A stretch of 64,000 nucleotides of DNA, from NCBI GenBank assembly GCA_028386065.3, contig JAKUCV010001068.1:307729-371728 (forward strand), read 5' to 3'. Position 1 is the first letter of the stretch, and each line of letters opens with the position of its first letter. Source of the DNA: Turnera subulata. Its lineage: Eukaryota; Streptophyta; Magnoliopsida; Malpighiales; Passifloraceae. The translations under genes were made by a program, and so were the position numbers. The notes under the pieces were generated by a model that worked only from the letters and a program-made list of their open reading frames with translations, did not search any database and had not been told where the DNA came from. Below are positions 31,934 through 44,655 of this stretch, piece by piece.

Positions 31934-33923
31934 GTTAATTACATTTTGACTCCATGTATTTTAGTTTATTATTGACGCAGCATTTAAACCTTTTTTTCAT
32001 CAATCGACCACCTGTATTCATAATTCAATTCAATCAACCACCTCCAAACAGATTCCATCTCTTGCTGTAACAGAAACGATGACGGATGCACACCACGTGT
32101 CTTAATTGGGTTAATTATATTTTTACCACTGAATTCTAGTCTATTTTCAACTAATCACCTGAACTTCTTTTTCATTAATCAACAACCTATAATCCTAATT
32201 TAATTTAATTAACCACCTCCGATAAGGATTTTAGGTTTTAATTAATTGATCTAATGGAATCCAAAGATAAGCGACACATGGCAACATCCTAATCATTCAA
32301 TACTTTCTTTTCCTATTTTTATTTTCCAAACAAAAACTAAAACAAAAAAAAATCAATATCAAATAACAACATTAAAAAAAATATTTGAGGAATCAAATGA
32401 AAAATGGTGCCCCCCCACACCCTCGCTGCTGCCTATCTCCTCTAATTTTTTATATAAAAAAAGAAGTATGAAGGAGAATCAACTCCCAAAAGTCAAGACC
32501 AGTAAATAAAAGAAAAATGAGTTTAGTGTGCGAGTTAAAGTTTGTTTACTCGGATCCGTTTCTTGTGGAGACTGGGTCAATTTTCCCGCGAGGTAGGTAG
32601 TTCTGAATTGATTAGGGGTTCCTTGACAGTGACGAAAAACTTAAACGGTAAAGACCCAACTCCTTTTCCTTTGCTTCTCCATTTGATGGTTCGAGGTTGA
32701 GTTAACGAAGGAGGAAACATGGAGGTTCGGCGCGACAAGGTTCAAAGGTTATCGTCGTCTCCTTGTACGCCAACACCCCCAGGACATGTTTAGAGGGTCC
32801 TGCCACCGTTCTGTGAGTCGCCTGCCCCTCCTCTTCTCCTCTTCCTTTTCGTCTTCCCTACTTCTCCTCTTTGTTTCCTTTGTATTGCAAGCCTTCAAAT
32901 AAAATCAAAATCGGGTTCATTTGATTTGTTTGGGTGTTCTGTGAATGGTGAGTCAGTGGTTGTTCATGATGGTTATAGACTCTGTTGTATCCGAGTTAGT
33001 GCTACTGCCAATCTCAGGTTTGACCGATTTTTTTAACGGGTAAGGATTTGTCCTTCCTTTTCTTTTATGTGCATTTAGAGATTGATGGCTGATTATTTCT
33101 TGTTCGTTGATTGATGTTGGATTGTTCGTGTGCTGAGCAACGCTAGTTGGGTGATGGATTGATGGTTTTTAGATTGGGCAGTTTGGTTGAACTCGAGTCT
33201 GGCAATCGAATGAGGGTTTGAGTTGGTGTGTGGACTAGATTTGTTGCCGGACTCGAGACAAGGATCATGTGCAGTGTCGTTAGGGGGTGAACTTCGTGGC
33301 AGTGGCCGGTGCATTAGATGGTGTTGCAGCCGGGGTGGTGGTGGCTATGATGTAAGCCAAGAGAGAAAGAGAGAGGTAGAGGGTCCATCGCTTTAACTTT
33401 TTTTCTTTTCTTCTTCTTCATTTGAGATTAATTAAAAATGGTTGCACATTTTTTCTGCCAGTGTTGGTAATGTTGCCGATGTTGAGGCAAAAATAGGTAT
33501 AGATATTTTCCTTCAAATTTTTATCGTGGTGGTGGTGTTGCTGTTATTGGGACAAAAATACAATTTTTTAGTCTTTTTATTTATTTTGTATGTGTATTTT
33601 TAAGAAGTGTGAATATGATTCATTAAAAATAGACGGATAAAATTAAATCACGTGGCGTGCATTCGTCACTCTTGTTAGTGCAAGAAACTAAATTTGTTTA
33701 GCATTGGATGGAGGTGGTTAATTGAATTAAATTGGGATTATATATGGTTAATTGATAAAAAAAAAAAAAAAGAGTTCAGGTGGTAAGTTAAAAATGGACT
33801 ACAATTCGGGGTTCAAAATGTAATTAACCTGATTTAGACATGTGGCATGCATCCGTCACTTCCATTAGTGCATGAGATGGAACCGCTTGGAGGTGGTTAA
33901 TTGAATTAAATTGGGAATACAGG
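31934..33923. mobile_element. TIR element with doubled terminal units (Mutator-like?)
   Basis: The left end holds two related ~170-bp units in a row (31934-32104 and 32105-32280), each beginning GGGTTAATTA(C/T)ATTTT and containing 'AATTCAATTAACCACCTCC'-like words. The right end holds inverted counterparts at 33650-33833 and 33836-33923, the outer one cut short at the boundary of the next LTR. The centre (about 32400-33640) has no convincing frame. The outermost right terminus and any target duplication have been lost. Mutator-like is inferred from the terminal G's and long terminal repeats. Confidence 0.6.
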
Positions 33924-36900
33924 TGTGTAAGCCCAAAGTGAAACGACCGCATCCCAAAAACGGCAATACAAAATATAAATAATTATAAAACGACCAAAAT
34001 GCCCTTAAAAGACCAGGGATGCCAAACTCTGTGTAAAAAAACATCAACTCAATATCTCAGAGTAACCAAAAATAACATCGGGATACAAGAGTCAAATATA
34101 AACCAGGCTTAACTAGCCAAAGTAACACCGGTTAAAACTACTGAAACAACAACTGATCAAAATCCAAGAAAGCCAAAACAGTATCCCAACAATAATACAC
34201 AACGGAAAAGTAACAGTAATGTCAATGACAAGGGTGGAACATATAAGTGTCAACTCTATGGATCCACAAGGAAGGAAACGCAGCTACCTGCTGAAATGTA
34301 AGAGTCTGATACCCGAGGTAAGAGCAACTGTCAACAAGCTACTAATGATCTGCAAAACCACGGTGGCGATTTATATAAGTCGCCTACTCAATGTACAATA
34401 TAAGACAAACATACAGGCACACGCAAACAAGCTCGTAGGGTGAGTAAGTCCACGAGCAGAAGTATACACACACAATCAACATGTGTCAAATACCACACAT
34501 ACAAGAGTTAGGTGAGTTATCTGGTTATTACGTTCTTATCATTATTAAGGGCCCTCTACTGTGTGCATCGAGCGCGGTAGCGACTGGCCAGCTCCCCAGG
34601 GCATATGCCCAAAGATAGTCATATATATATAGTTTAAATAACAACACCGGAATGGGTAAGTTCCGACAAGAAAACCACTAACAATCAAGTGGCCGACAGC
34701 TCTAGGAGGGGTGCTTTCCTCAAAGAAATTATAATATAAAAACTTGGGGCACACCCGTCAGTCCCCAAGTCGCCAGCTCTGTGAGGGGTGCTCTCACCAA
34801 AAGAAATAAATAATAATAAATAACCAAGGTGTACACCCGACAAATCCCAAAGGCGCCAGCTCTGTGAGGGGTACTCTCACTAATATACTAACCGAGGGCA
34901 TACCCTTCAATTCCCTCGTCGTCGTCTCTGTGAATACAATTCACTAAATATAACAGGACCCGAGGGGTACCCTCTCTTCCCTCTCGGTGCTACCGGTCAA
35001 CAGCCCCACAGTAGAACTTACAAATTATTCAGGTACGTTATGTTACCAATTATGAAATTTGTATGAGTGTCACCTCAAGTCGTATCTAAGTTGTGTACCG
35101 TTACAGAGGTTCTCTAACAGAGCCTAAGCTCACAATGTACAGGATATAGCAAGTCAGCATATATCACAAGCATGGCAATAACAGCTCATAAGAGGATCAC
35201 ATGACAAACAACACATATGTATTGTCACGGTAGTTCAGCACATAAACAACCAGGTACACAACACAGTCAACAGTATGAAGCATACTCAGCAAGCAGTACT
35301 ACCTAACCGTACCAACAAGTATTCGCATACAAGTATATAGGTCTTATAGAGTCACCTTAGCTATGATGGTGCTCTGTCTGTCCACCACTAGTACCAGCTG
35401 CTCCTGAGTTATATCTCGTGCCTATACACATAGACACCATATCTCACAAAGATATTCAACAAGCAATAAATAAATTATGCATGCTTGTGCAATGCAATCC
35501 AGCCCGACTAATTTACTTCCACTCACCAACTATAGCTCTGAGTCACGGACCTAAGGTCACAGACTTAAAGCCCAACTATGTCCAAAACCACAATCCCGGG
35601 CTTAAAGCCCAAACCACTAATCCGTTACCAACTCACAACAATCTTGGGCCTAAGGCCCAGCCTACTATGTCCACTATAACTTTAGATGTCCTACGGTTTT
35701 GAGTCCACTACATAACAGGTCCAAAAATCATTATTGGGTCACATAACATATTATCACTAGCCAAGGCCTAGTTTTAACTCACTCCCATTTCAAGGTTTCT
35801 CTCAAGTCCGAGTTACTCGGCCTAAGGTTCTACTCGCGTCGGAAACGAACCATCCACTTACTACTCACACACCCCTCTCGGTTTCTACTATACACAATTT
35901 AGTACATAACCCAATCCGGAATAATAAATGTACATGCCGTGTAAAGAACCTAATCGCATTACTACATCCGAAAATTACCGTTAAAAGCCAAAAGATATTC
36001 TGCCCTTGCCAGAATCAAGTACCCGAGGCGCCGGATTCCTGTCACTCTTCGTCGGAACAGTAATCTCTCGTCGGATTCCGGTCACTCTTCGCCGGAACAG
36101 TAGTCTCTCGTCGGATTCCGGTCAAACTTCGCCGAAACAGTAATTTGAGCTCACCAGAACTTCGACAACAGTCCAGAAACGTCCAACCCCCAAACTGTCC
36201 AACCCGGAGAGATGCAGGACAACATCCAAATCAACAAAAACAACAACCACCAAGCATTAAAACAGAAAAGACGAGTTTAGAATCGGATCCTTACAGGAGT
36301 AAAGCAACCCGACCACACAAACCCACAGACCCCTCTGCCAGAGAAACACCAGCACAGCAGCACCGGTGACGACCTAAGCAACCTGTAGCAGAACCTACCA
36401 CCACCACAGATCCGCCACAAACCACAATCGACACAGCCACCAAACCCGCACCCGAGCCAACAACAACCACAACACACACCCACACAGACCCGCCGCCATC
36501 CCGAGCACAACAACACACACACCAACCACCATAATAGAACAAACGCCCGATTAAAATCAATCGACTGAAAAAAAAAAAAAAAACAAAGAACTGAAGAAGA
36601 GGAGAGGGGACGAAGGCGGAGGCTTACCAGAAAACGATGGCGGCGGCAACTCAGCCTCGTCGAGCCTCGAGTCCTCCACGCACAGGTTCTAGCTGAGCCT
36701 CGATCTCCTCACACCTAACTCCCCTATCTCACAGCGACCAACGACGGCGAAGCAAGGAAGACGAGAAGGGCGGCGGCGTGTAGTCGCGGTCGATCCGAAG
36801 CAAGAGAGAAGATGGTTTTAGAGGAGGTGAGAGAAAGATAATCGGGAGAGAGAGATAGCGGCGGCAGCTGGGTAGGAAGAAAGAAAAGAAGAACGCTGAG

Positions 36901-37273
36901 GGAAGAAAGAAAAGAAGAAAAGAAAAAGAAAAGAAAGAGGAGACGGCTAGGGTTCGGCCGGTTAAGCGAACGACTTGTCGTTCCTCTTTGGCACGGTCAA
37001 CCCACCCTGCCAGTCAACTCTTTAGTTTTTCTTTTTGTTTTTTTTCTCTCAGCTTCCAAAATGACGTAGTTTTGGCCAACCTACCCCAAACTTAAATTCC
37101 AACTCCCAAATCCGATTTAATTCCAACGAAGGCTCGATAACGAAGGCACCCGACATGAAACTCAATAATTCGAGGTAATTAAATACCCTTAGGTCTAAAA
37201 CTCCGAAAAACTCTCGAGGGTAAAATTGGAATAAAAATTCCATAATTAAATTTTGAAAAATCGGGTCGTTACA
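33924..37273 (-). repeat. TGTAACGACCC-type gypsy LTR (about 3.35 kb)
   Basis: On the minus strand it starts TGTAACGACCCGATTTTTC at 37273; the other end reads GGGCTTACACA at about 33924. The inside has repeated 'CCAGCTCTGTGAGGGGTGCTCTCAC' modules near 34690, 34775 and 34855 and three 'CTCTTCG(T/C)CGGAACAGTA' modules near 36050-36145, and no coding domain. Flanks 33919-33923 and 37274-37278 do not form a target duplication, so it may be a solo LTR with decayed flanks or a truncated one. The boundary at 33924 is inferred. Confidence 0.55.
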
Positions 37274-37291
37274 CAAAGAGGCCTGAGAGGG

Positions 37292-37313
37292 GGGCGAGGG
37301 GGGGGGGGGGGGG
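37292..37313 (+). repeat. G-rich run
   Basis: Nearly pure G between the gypsy LTR and the copia LTR (GGGGGGCGAGGGGG..., ending in about 18 consecutive G). It could belong to a polypurine tract or be slippage sequence; length may be unreliable. Confidence 0.7.
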
Positions 37314-38657
37314 AAACCCAAATGGTTTCTTCATAAACCATGCTCTCACAAATTTTTCCATACACTCATGTTAAAGGTGGAAAAGACAAGAGTAAGATAA
37401 TATGACACAGTGATTTTAGAGTGGTTCCCCTCACCAAGTACCTCCACTACTTAAAGGATCCCCCTTTAAGATTTCAAACTCTCACTATCTTAGGCTTTTG
37501 CGGGATAGCCTTCCCCTTAATCGCGTTTGGTTTCTGAAAAACCAAATGGTTTCTTCATCAACCACGCCCTCACATATCTGTCCGTACACTCATGTTAAAG
37601 ATTGAAAAGACAAGAGTAAGAGAAGATGACACAGTGATTTTAGAGTAGTTCTCCAAAATGGTTTCTTCATAAACTACGCTCTCACAGATCTGTCCGTACA
37701 CTCATTTTAAAGATTGAAAAGACAAGAGTAAGAGAAGATGACATAGTGATTTTAGAGTGGTTCCCCCTCACTAGGTACTTCCACTACCTAAAGGATCCTC
37801 CTTTAGGATTTCAAACTCTCACTATCTTAGGCTTTTGCAGGATAAGCCTCAGCCTTTACAAGAAAAAAGCTTTTCCAAGCTAAGCTCTATCCTTTGTAAG
37901 TTTTTTCCAAGCTAAACTCTAACCTTCCCTCAAATCTTACTCTAGATTTGAGTTCCCAGCAAAACTACATTAAGTCTTGCTTAAAAATATTATCTTTTTG
38001 TATAAACTTAAAAAACAAAAGTAAGAACAAGTATAAGCTCAATAAGAATAGCAAGAACACAGGTGTAAGCTCTGTTTGCAGACTCAGAACTCTTTCAAAT
38101 TGGCTGGGATAATCTTCCAAGAAGCTTTGGCCTTCTTTATACAAAGTTTGAGTGAGTCGGGGCTCTCTCTCCAATGGCCATATGCTCCATCAATGCTTCT
38201 AGAGTTGACTCATGTTCTCCACTGGCTAGTGTTGGGTTTAATTCTGGAAGTCCACTCTCTTTGCAGCTCAATAGCTTAAAAACATTCCATTCTTGACATG
38301 TTGGGACCACAAGTGAGGATCACAATTAATAATTGAGCAAAGAGGTGAGAAACAAGTGGTTCAGGTCTCATTTTTGTCTTGGACCACTTCCTGTAGTCGT
38401 TGGAGTGGTTGGAGGTTGGTCTTTAATGCTATGAACACCACCAGCCACTTGCAGCAGAAAGTACGATGTTGACAGCTGCGCCGTGGTTTCTTTTGAAATC
38501 AAGCTATCTGTCTTAGACATAATCAACATACAAATATCCACTAAATAGGAATCCAATCAATTTGTTAATCTTCAAAATCAATTCATAATAACTCACTAAA
38601 TATGTTTAATTATAGATTAGCATCAATAATCATCTTAAGCCCATGCTTAGGCTAACA
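37314..38657 (-). repeat. SIRE/Maximus-like copia 3' LTR
   Basis: On the minus strand the LTR starts TGTTAGCCTAAGC at 38657, right after a purine-rich tract. The lower part holds three related units starting 'AAATGGTTTCTTCAT.AAC' at about 37319, 37544 and 37658, each with 'GACAAGAGTAAGA.AA.ATGACA.AGTGATTTTAGAGT'. The lower boundary is uncertain. Confidence 0.55.
37319..37860 (-). repeat. Three direct repeats within the copia LTR
   Basis: Copies start near 37319, 37544 and 37658. The first and third extend through 'CCTCCACTAC.TAAAGGATC...TCTTAGGCTTTTGC' while the second is short (about 115 bp). Identity is high between the second and third. Confidence 0.75.
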
Positions 38658-38675
38658 ATCTCTCTCTATTTTACG
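38658..38675 (-). promoter_or_regulatory. Copia polypurine tract
   Basis: Minus-strand purine-rich AAAATAGAGAGAGAT directly precedes the TGTTAG LTR start. At about 38925-38955 the minus strand also reads GACGCCAAAAGGGGAAAA, the K-K-G-E-like region that typically closes SIRE-type elements. Confidence 0.65.
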
Positions 38676-39455
38676 ATGACAAATACTGTGTTGATTTCTG
38701 CAAAACAATCTGGGTTAGTTAAGATAACACTTCATATAAGCACACTCTCCCTGTTTTATTGCTCCCCTTATTCCAAACTTTTGTGTGCTTTAAGCACCTT
38801 TGGCTAGTCTGCTTAGCCAAAAAATACCCCTACAAATAACACCTTCTTGCAAATATTTTTCAACAGAGTAGCGCAACAAGAATCATCCATTCAATAGGAT
38901 TCAACACAACACATATAATTATTTTCCCCTTTTGGCGTCAACAAAAATCATAAGTATAAAGGAAGATCAATAGGCTAGCTTAGTATCATATCATCCATAA
39001 AGGATCAAAAGCATAATATCAAAGCATAAAAAATTATCTAGATAATAAGAACAGAACCAAATATCCGAGAATAACATAATATAGTTTAGAATAGAAACCA
39101 ACATAAAAACTATAAGATGAACCATGCATGAAACCATGAAGTATTCAAAATGCAAATGCATTTCCTAAGGGCATCAGATGGTTGAGTGCATCACTCATCA
39201 TCAGTCTCAGCATCAGGAAGTAGGACAGTAATCTGGTCCAGAGTTGTCATCACTTTGTCCTCGACCTCAGTCATCTGCTTCTTGATTTCCCCCAAAGTTT
39301 TTTCCATGGCAGCAACCCGAGTAGAGAGATCATCCAACTGAGAACTCTTGACCTTGGATTTCTTGCTCACAACAAACTCCCCCTTAGCATTTGGTTTTAG
39401 GGAAATTTTTGTCAGAGTTTAGTTGATGATTGGTTTTGGATTGACAGGTTTGTCT
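38676..39455 (-). other. 3' part of SIRE-like element, degenerate
   Basis: AT-rich non-coding sequence with short frames; 39180-39420 may still encode the degraded C-terminus of the env-like region. No other gene. Confidence 0.4.
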
Positions 39456-41945
39456 TTAGGAAAAGGGGTCTTTGACAATTTTCTCGCCAGCAGGGTGATC
39501 AAAGCACCATGACAAGGGACCTTGTAGGTTGCCAAGTGGTGGAGAATTAGTGTCCCACAAGACAAGGCTTCTTTTCAAAATGCATGCCAGTATCCATTGA
39601 TCACATAATTTGATGGTGGTTTGATGTTGTGGTCGCGACAAAACCACTCTAGTCAGCATGTATATCAGAGCCCGATTCTGTGGAGAGAGGTCCTTGTATT
39701 TCCCTCTTTGATTTGTCTTTCCAAAGAGCATCCTGTTTTGCTCAACCTCTGATGGAGTCCCTTTGTGGAGTGTTTTAGGGTCATAAACAACTTTGAGTTT
39801 GTCGAGTTTCATCTTCAACAAATCATTGATGTCTGCAGCAGTGACTTCAAACAACTTCCCTTTGATGCTGGTTTTAATGGACTCAGTAGCACCAGAATCA
39901 ACAAATTCAGCATTTATGTTCTTGTAGAATTTTTTAACTACCTTCTCATATACCTTGATTTTGAGAGATTCTAAGAACCTAAGCTGGGCCTTTCTGAGAA
40001 TTTGAGACACTCCCTGGGCCTCAAAATCTTCCATGATTACATTGTGGGGTGGAAATAGAGAAAATTTTCTCCACTTTCTTCTCAGCTTATTGCCCCTTTG
40101 ATCTCTCCTTTGGCGGACTAAAGCCTTTTTTCATCCCTGTGTTAGACCATAAAGTTGAAAGTCATCCCTGTATTAGTTTTGGCCTGTTTGCATCCCTCTG
40201 TTCGAGGATTTTGGCTTGTTTTCATCCCTCCAAATAGGCCAAAAAGGTGAACACAAAGATGAAAATAAGCCAAAATCCACAAATAGAGGGATGAAAACAA
40301 ACCAAAATCCAATACAGGGATGACTTTCAACTTTGAGATCTAATACAAGGATGAAAAAAGGCTTTATTCCCTCCTTTGGCTTTCTTCTTGGGTAGCTGAA
40401 CAGGTTTCTCTTCTTCATCCTCTTGCTCTTCATCTTGATCATCATCATCATTATCATCATCAGTGTTATATTTTCCTTTATTCTCTTCATCTTCATCACT
40501 GTCACCAGCAGTATATTCAAAATCATCTTCGATGTCATCTCCCTTTTTTTCTTCCTGTAAGCTTCAGGTTCCCTTGTGACTTCAACATCATCAAAATTTT
40601 TGTCTTCAAATCCATACTCATCATCTGAATTATCATCTGCTTCAGACTCAAGTTCAACAACCTTTTTCTTCCCTTCAACCTTACTCATTGGCTTAGGGTC
40701 TGGTTTGCAACCACCTTAGCAAATGGTTCTCGAATGGATATCCCAATGCTTCTCTTGGAAGTGACAGTTCTCTACTTTCTCTTCTTCTGCCCTGAAGTGT
40801 GAACATCTTTTTCATGCTCATCAGTTGCCCTCAGATTCTTCCTATCATCAGTTTCCTCTCTTGGTTTCACACATGCCATAAACTCTTCCTGCAGAACAAA
40901 GTCAGCAGCCTCCTTGCTCACTTTTATCACTTCTGCCATCACATCTTCCTCATCATCCTGCTCTTGTTGTAGAAGATTTAGGTCAACAGTTTGTGTCTTT
41001 TCTTGTGGTTGTGGCATGGTTTTTGTAGGAACCGCATCAAAAACCACCTTTGGAACCACTGTTGGAACCACATCAGGAACCACTTCTAAAACTATAGTGG
41101 CTTTCTTCTTAGCCTTTTCAGCTGCTTCAAGCTGCCCAACCTCTTCATATAGCTCCTTGTTGTAAGCTAGTTCTTCCTCCTCAAAGAAATCTCTGACATG
41201 ACTTTCTGAAGGTTGATAATCCCTAATGAAGAAATCTGACATCATATTCCCTAATTCCTCCTTCTATTGACAGTACAATTCATCATCATGACTGGGAGGT
41301 GGCTTAAGGCCTCTAACAGCAGAGTCTATAAGTGCGCTCATATCAGCAGGGCTATGAAGAGACACTTTTCCAACAGATTTTCCAACATCAACCCTAGATG
41401 ACTCAGCAGCAACATGTTTCTCAACATTCAAGGTTGGTTTTTGCATAATAGGAGTGGTTGTTTCTAAAACCATAGAAGGGACACATGCATACTAATAGGC
41501 ACTACATTTAGAATACTGGTTTCAAAAATATTACCCAGTGGTTGTACATCCATAGATGGAAGAATAGTTGAGCCCTTCGGAATGGGAATTTGTTCTTTCA
41601 CAACCCAAGGGCCACACTCAGGCCAAGGTTTTGCACCGGTCTCCTTCTTTTTTTGCTTTTCAAGGGCTTTTGCTGTAGCCTTGAATTTCTCAAGTTCTTC
41701 AAGAGCTGCTTTTTCTAGTGAGGTCATCTCTAGATCTTTGCTTGTAGAGACTGCCTTCTCTTTCTTCTTCTTTACCTTTTTCTAGACATGCACTACCTTT
41801 GCAGCCTCTTGCTTTGTCCTTCCAATTCGTATAGGAGTTGTGGAAGATTTTGCAAGAGAGGGTTTTGGTGTTTGTTCAGTGGAAGACTTCTTGGAGATTG
41901 AGGTGTTAGAGCCTTCCTTTGTATGGTGCTTTCTTGGATTCCCTT
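39456..41945 (-). pseudogene. SIRE-like env-like / plant transposon protein ORF, broken
   Basis: A chain of minus-strand frames (41727-41464, 41473-41264, 41245-40772, 40688-40380 and 40034-39456) with low-complexity, Lys/Glu-rich and acidic coiled-coil stretches. These are followed by a conserved segment (192 codons, 40034-39456) containing T-A-A-D-I-N-D-L-L, H-K-G-T-P-S-E-V-E-Q-N-R and L-S-P-Q-N-R-A-L-I-Y-M-L-T-R-V. That segment resembles the 'putative plant transposon protein' domain found in such ORFs. Its place, downstream of the copia RNase H and before the 3' LTR, is that of the env-like ORF of SIRE/Maximus elements. Stops, shifts and a 256-bp MITE (40115-40370) break it. Domain naming is from memory of the family. 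Confidence 0.6.
40115..40370. mobile_element. Mutator-type MITE, 256 bp
   Basis: Near-complete inverted repeat: left end GGACTAAAGCCTTTTTTCAT, right end inverted GGAATAAAGCCTTTTTTCAT, with homology extending over most of each half ('AAAGTTGAAAGTCATCCCTGTATT' on both sides). It is flanked by a perfect 10-bp duplication CTCCTTTGGC at 40105-40114 and 40371-40380. The long terminal repeats and the 9-11-bp duplication point to the Mutator group. It sits inside the env-like ORF and so was inserted after that element. Confidence 0.92.
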
Positions 41946-42836
41946 TCCAGTATATGTCTTAATGTTTAAACTTTTAGGTGAGAGGATTTTGGTGAGGTTA
42001 GACTTCTGGTGTTGAGACTGTTTGAGAGGAATTGAGATAGTTGAGAGGTTTTTTATTTAAGAAGGAAATTTAAATAAATAAAAGTGGGTAAGTTATAATC
42101 GGTCGAGGAGATGAAAAAGGAAGTTGAATAATAGGGAGAGAGAGGGTGTGTGAGAGAGATAATCGGCTGAGATTTTTTTTAAAAAAAAATAACCGGTGAG
42201 AAATTAAAAAGAGAAAGTGGCACAAAACCCGGAGAGAGTTGCGGGTGTAGTGAAACGGTTGAGGTGCAATAACTTCTCTTCTTCCCTTTTCAGAAACTAT
42301 CAGTCGTGCCCTACTATGGTCCCCTTTTTCAGTTTCCTGAACCACTTTGACTTGCTTTTCTCTCTAAAAAGAACCTTTAGTCAGACTTGCCCCACATGAG
42401 ATTTTCTTTTTGACCTTTAGGACCACACTAATCTGCTTCTCTAACTTGAAAAGATACTTTTATCTGCTGGATAAAAACTGCTAGTTACTTGGTTTCTCCA
42501 AAAACCAAGTTGCCTTCTTTCCTTTTTCCAAAAACTTGTCAAGCGCCCAAAATTCAAAAGTTTTTATTTGAATTTCCTGGACCACTTTGATTTGGTTTTC
42601 TCGCTTGAAGAGATTCCTTTGTCTACTGGATAATGACTGCTGGGAATTTGGTTTCTTCAAAAACCAAGTTGCCTCCTTTCTTCCATTTTGCCTGCTCTAA
42701 TGACCATAATGCCTCAAGATATTTCCTCATATGCCATAATACTTAGTGAATATGTGTAATGTGTGACAATTATAATAAATACTAATATGGATATATATGC
42801 ATATGGAATATAGGGCATGGTTTATACAGTAACCAA
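41946..42836 (-). other. Spacer in SIRE-like element, no gene
   Basis: Lies between the copia pol end and the env-like ORF. It contains a repeated phrase ('CTGGATAA..ACTGCT.G....TTGGTTTCT.CAAAAACCAAGTTGCC' at about 42465 and 42620), so a direct repeat of roughly 150 bp. No coding domain. Confidence 0.45.
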
Positions 42837-43048
42837 CTAAGAAACCAAATAAGTATGTAAGTTAAGGCAGATTGCACATTCCAAGCTCGTGAAATGATCC
42901 TCTTTGAGTGGAATTATAAAGATATCAGCAAGCTGATTTTCAGTCTTCACAAACTCAATTGCCACATCCTTCTTCAACAGATGGTCTCGAATGAAATGAT
43001 GCCTCACTTCTATGTGCTTAGTCTGAGAGTGTTGTACTGGATTCTTGG
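42837..43048 (-). pseudogene. Ty1/copia RNase H C-terminus, truncated
   Basis: The minus-strand frame encodes the end of copia RNase H: K-N-P-V-Q-H-S-Q-T-K-H-I-E-V-R-H-H-F-I-R-D, then V-K-T-E-N-Q-L-A-D-I-F and a final catalytic-type Asp in L-A-D. It is cut at 43048 by the LTR starting at 43049; the rest of pol is absent from the window. It lies upstream of the env-like ORF in the reading direction, so both belong to one SIRE-like element. Confidence 0.82.
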
Positions 43049-44655
43049 TGTAAGAACTCGGACCAAATATTCCTTTGGCCTTATCACCTATGATCAATAG
43101 ATTCGCCACCCAAGTTTTATTTAAGATGGAAAAACTTAGGAAAAACTAAAAGATAACTCCTTATGTCCACAAAAGAAACCGATTTGCTAACCAAAGATGT
43201 CGGACTCGGGGGTTCGTCATGGAAAGGAAGGTATGAGGCACCCCATCCATGCTTGGGCGAAATAGTATTCAGTTTAATCGATAATTGTGCCTCATGCATG
43301 TGTGCATGTGTATAAACCAGAATATATAATCATCAAATCAGCATGCATAAATAAGAAATTAAAAGAGCAAAAGAGAAAAGAAAAGGTTAAAAGGTAATTT
43401 GGCTTGCGTCTCCACCACTACTGACATCCTACGTACCCCGATCGAATTCAAAGCCCACGTAGTTCTTGGTTTCAAATCAAACACTCAAGAAAATATGTCA
43501 GCATCATCATAGCTTCGAATCAGCTGCAAACAAGGTGATTTAGAATCGAAAAGAGTTTTTGAACACTTACCTTGAGTTTTTGGACATAAACTAAAGTCGA
43601 ACTCTACTGGATTTTAAATAATAGAAACGGACGATTCAACTTCTAGGCTCAACATCAAAGTTTTATATCTTCCTCTTAGCTTTCTAGAAAGTCTAAGATC
43701 GTAGCAAACCAATGTCTAGAACTCGAGATATGAATTTATTTCTGAGACTGCGTGCTTCAAGAGCTTCCGCGCATGTTCATCACGTTCTTGGCTCCGGGAT
43801 TGCGTTTGATTGCTTCTATGCCCTTGAATTCGACTTCTTCTCTGCAAAGACTAACAAGAGAAGACAACTAAAAAAGCACCACGTGAGATCTGAGAGTAAT
43901 AGGCTAAAGAATTGAGATGAGAATTTGGTATAGTTTTCCCAAGCTAAAAGAACTTTCTCCCCTCTAAAAGTGTGTTTAGAGGGTTGTATTTATCGTATTC
44001 AAAATCTGGAGGGATGTCCTTTTAATCCAAGGGTCAAGATTGAAACCCTAAATCCAATGGTTAAGAATAAGATCACAAAAGAGGCAAAATAAAAAAAAAA
44101 ACGGAAACAGCCTCGCTTGACCGCAATGGCTTGGCGGTCATTGCGACATGACGGCCAAGTCTAGAGGTCTTGTATGCATGACCGCCAAGAGCAAAAGGAT
44201 GACCTTCAAGCACTAAGGATGTCCACAAAGCTCGTAGCTACAATGCACATTTTTTCCTATTTTTTGGGGTCTTCATTAATGCTTTCAATTCCGATTAATT
44301 TGAGATTCGCTGACCCAGAATTCTCTCTTTTCCTGACCAATACTAACCAAATATTTCCTTTTTTCTCAATTACTTAACCTACACTCCAAAGATTTCTAAT
44401 TATTCCTTATTTCTCTATAAAATAGGCAAAATAATAGTCCAACCTAAATTAGGCCTCTAATCCAACGAAAATCAGAGGGAAATAAGTCAGAAAATTCGTG
44501 CTAAGCCTGGGCTTAAATATATGAATAGTCTATTAATTTATTTATTGGGTTTCTAAGCCAAATTAAAGTTTAAAAATTAAATAAATTCACCTTGGCTTCT
44601 AAAACACAATAATAATCCATTAAAACAAATAAGTGGCGAAATTTGAGTGTTCACA
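43049..44655 (-). repeat. Tat-like 3' LTR, minus orientation (1607 bp)
   Basis: Plus-strand ends are TGTAAGAACTCGGACC (43049), clearly related to TGTGAGGACCCGGGCC at 63292, and GAGTGTTCACA (44655), matching the inverted TGTGAACACCC at 45286. Contains the 'CATCCTACGTACCCCGA' and 'CTTAGCTTTCTAGAAAGTC' blocks common to these LTRs and an inverted TATA-like region near 43985-43995. On the 44656 side lies a purine-rich tract, so this is the 3' LTR of a minus-strand element. Confidence 0.7.

Noticed and set aside
36277..36560. Cys/Gly/Val-rich minus-strand frames
   Set aside because: They arise from ACCACC/ACAACA-rich sequence inside a gypsy LTR; low complexity.
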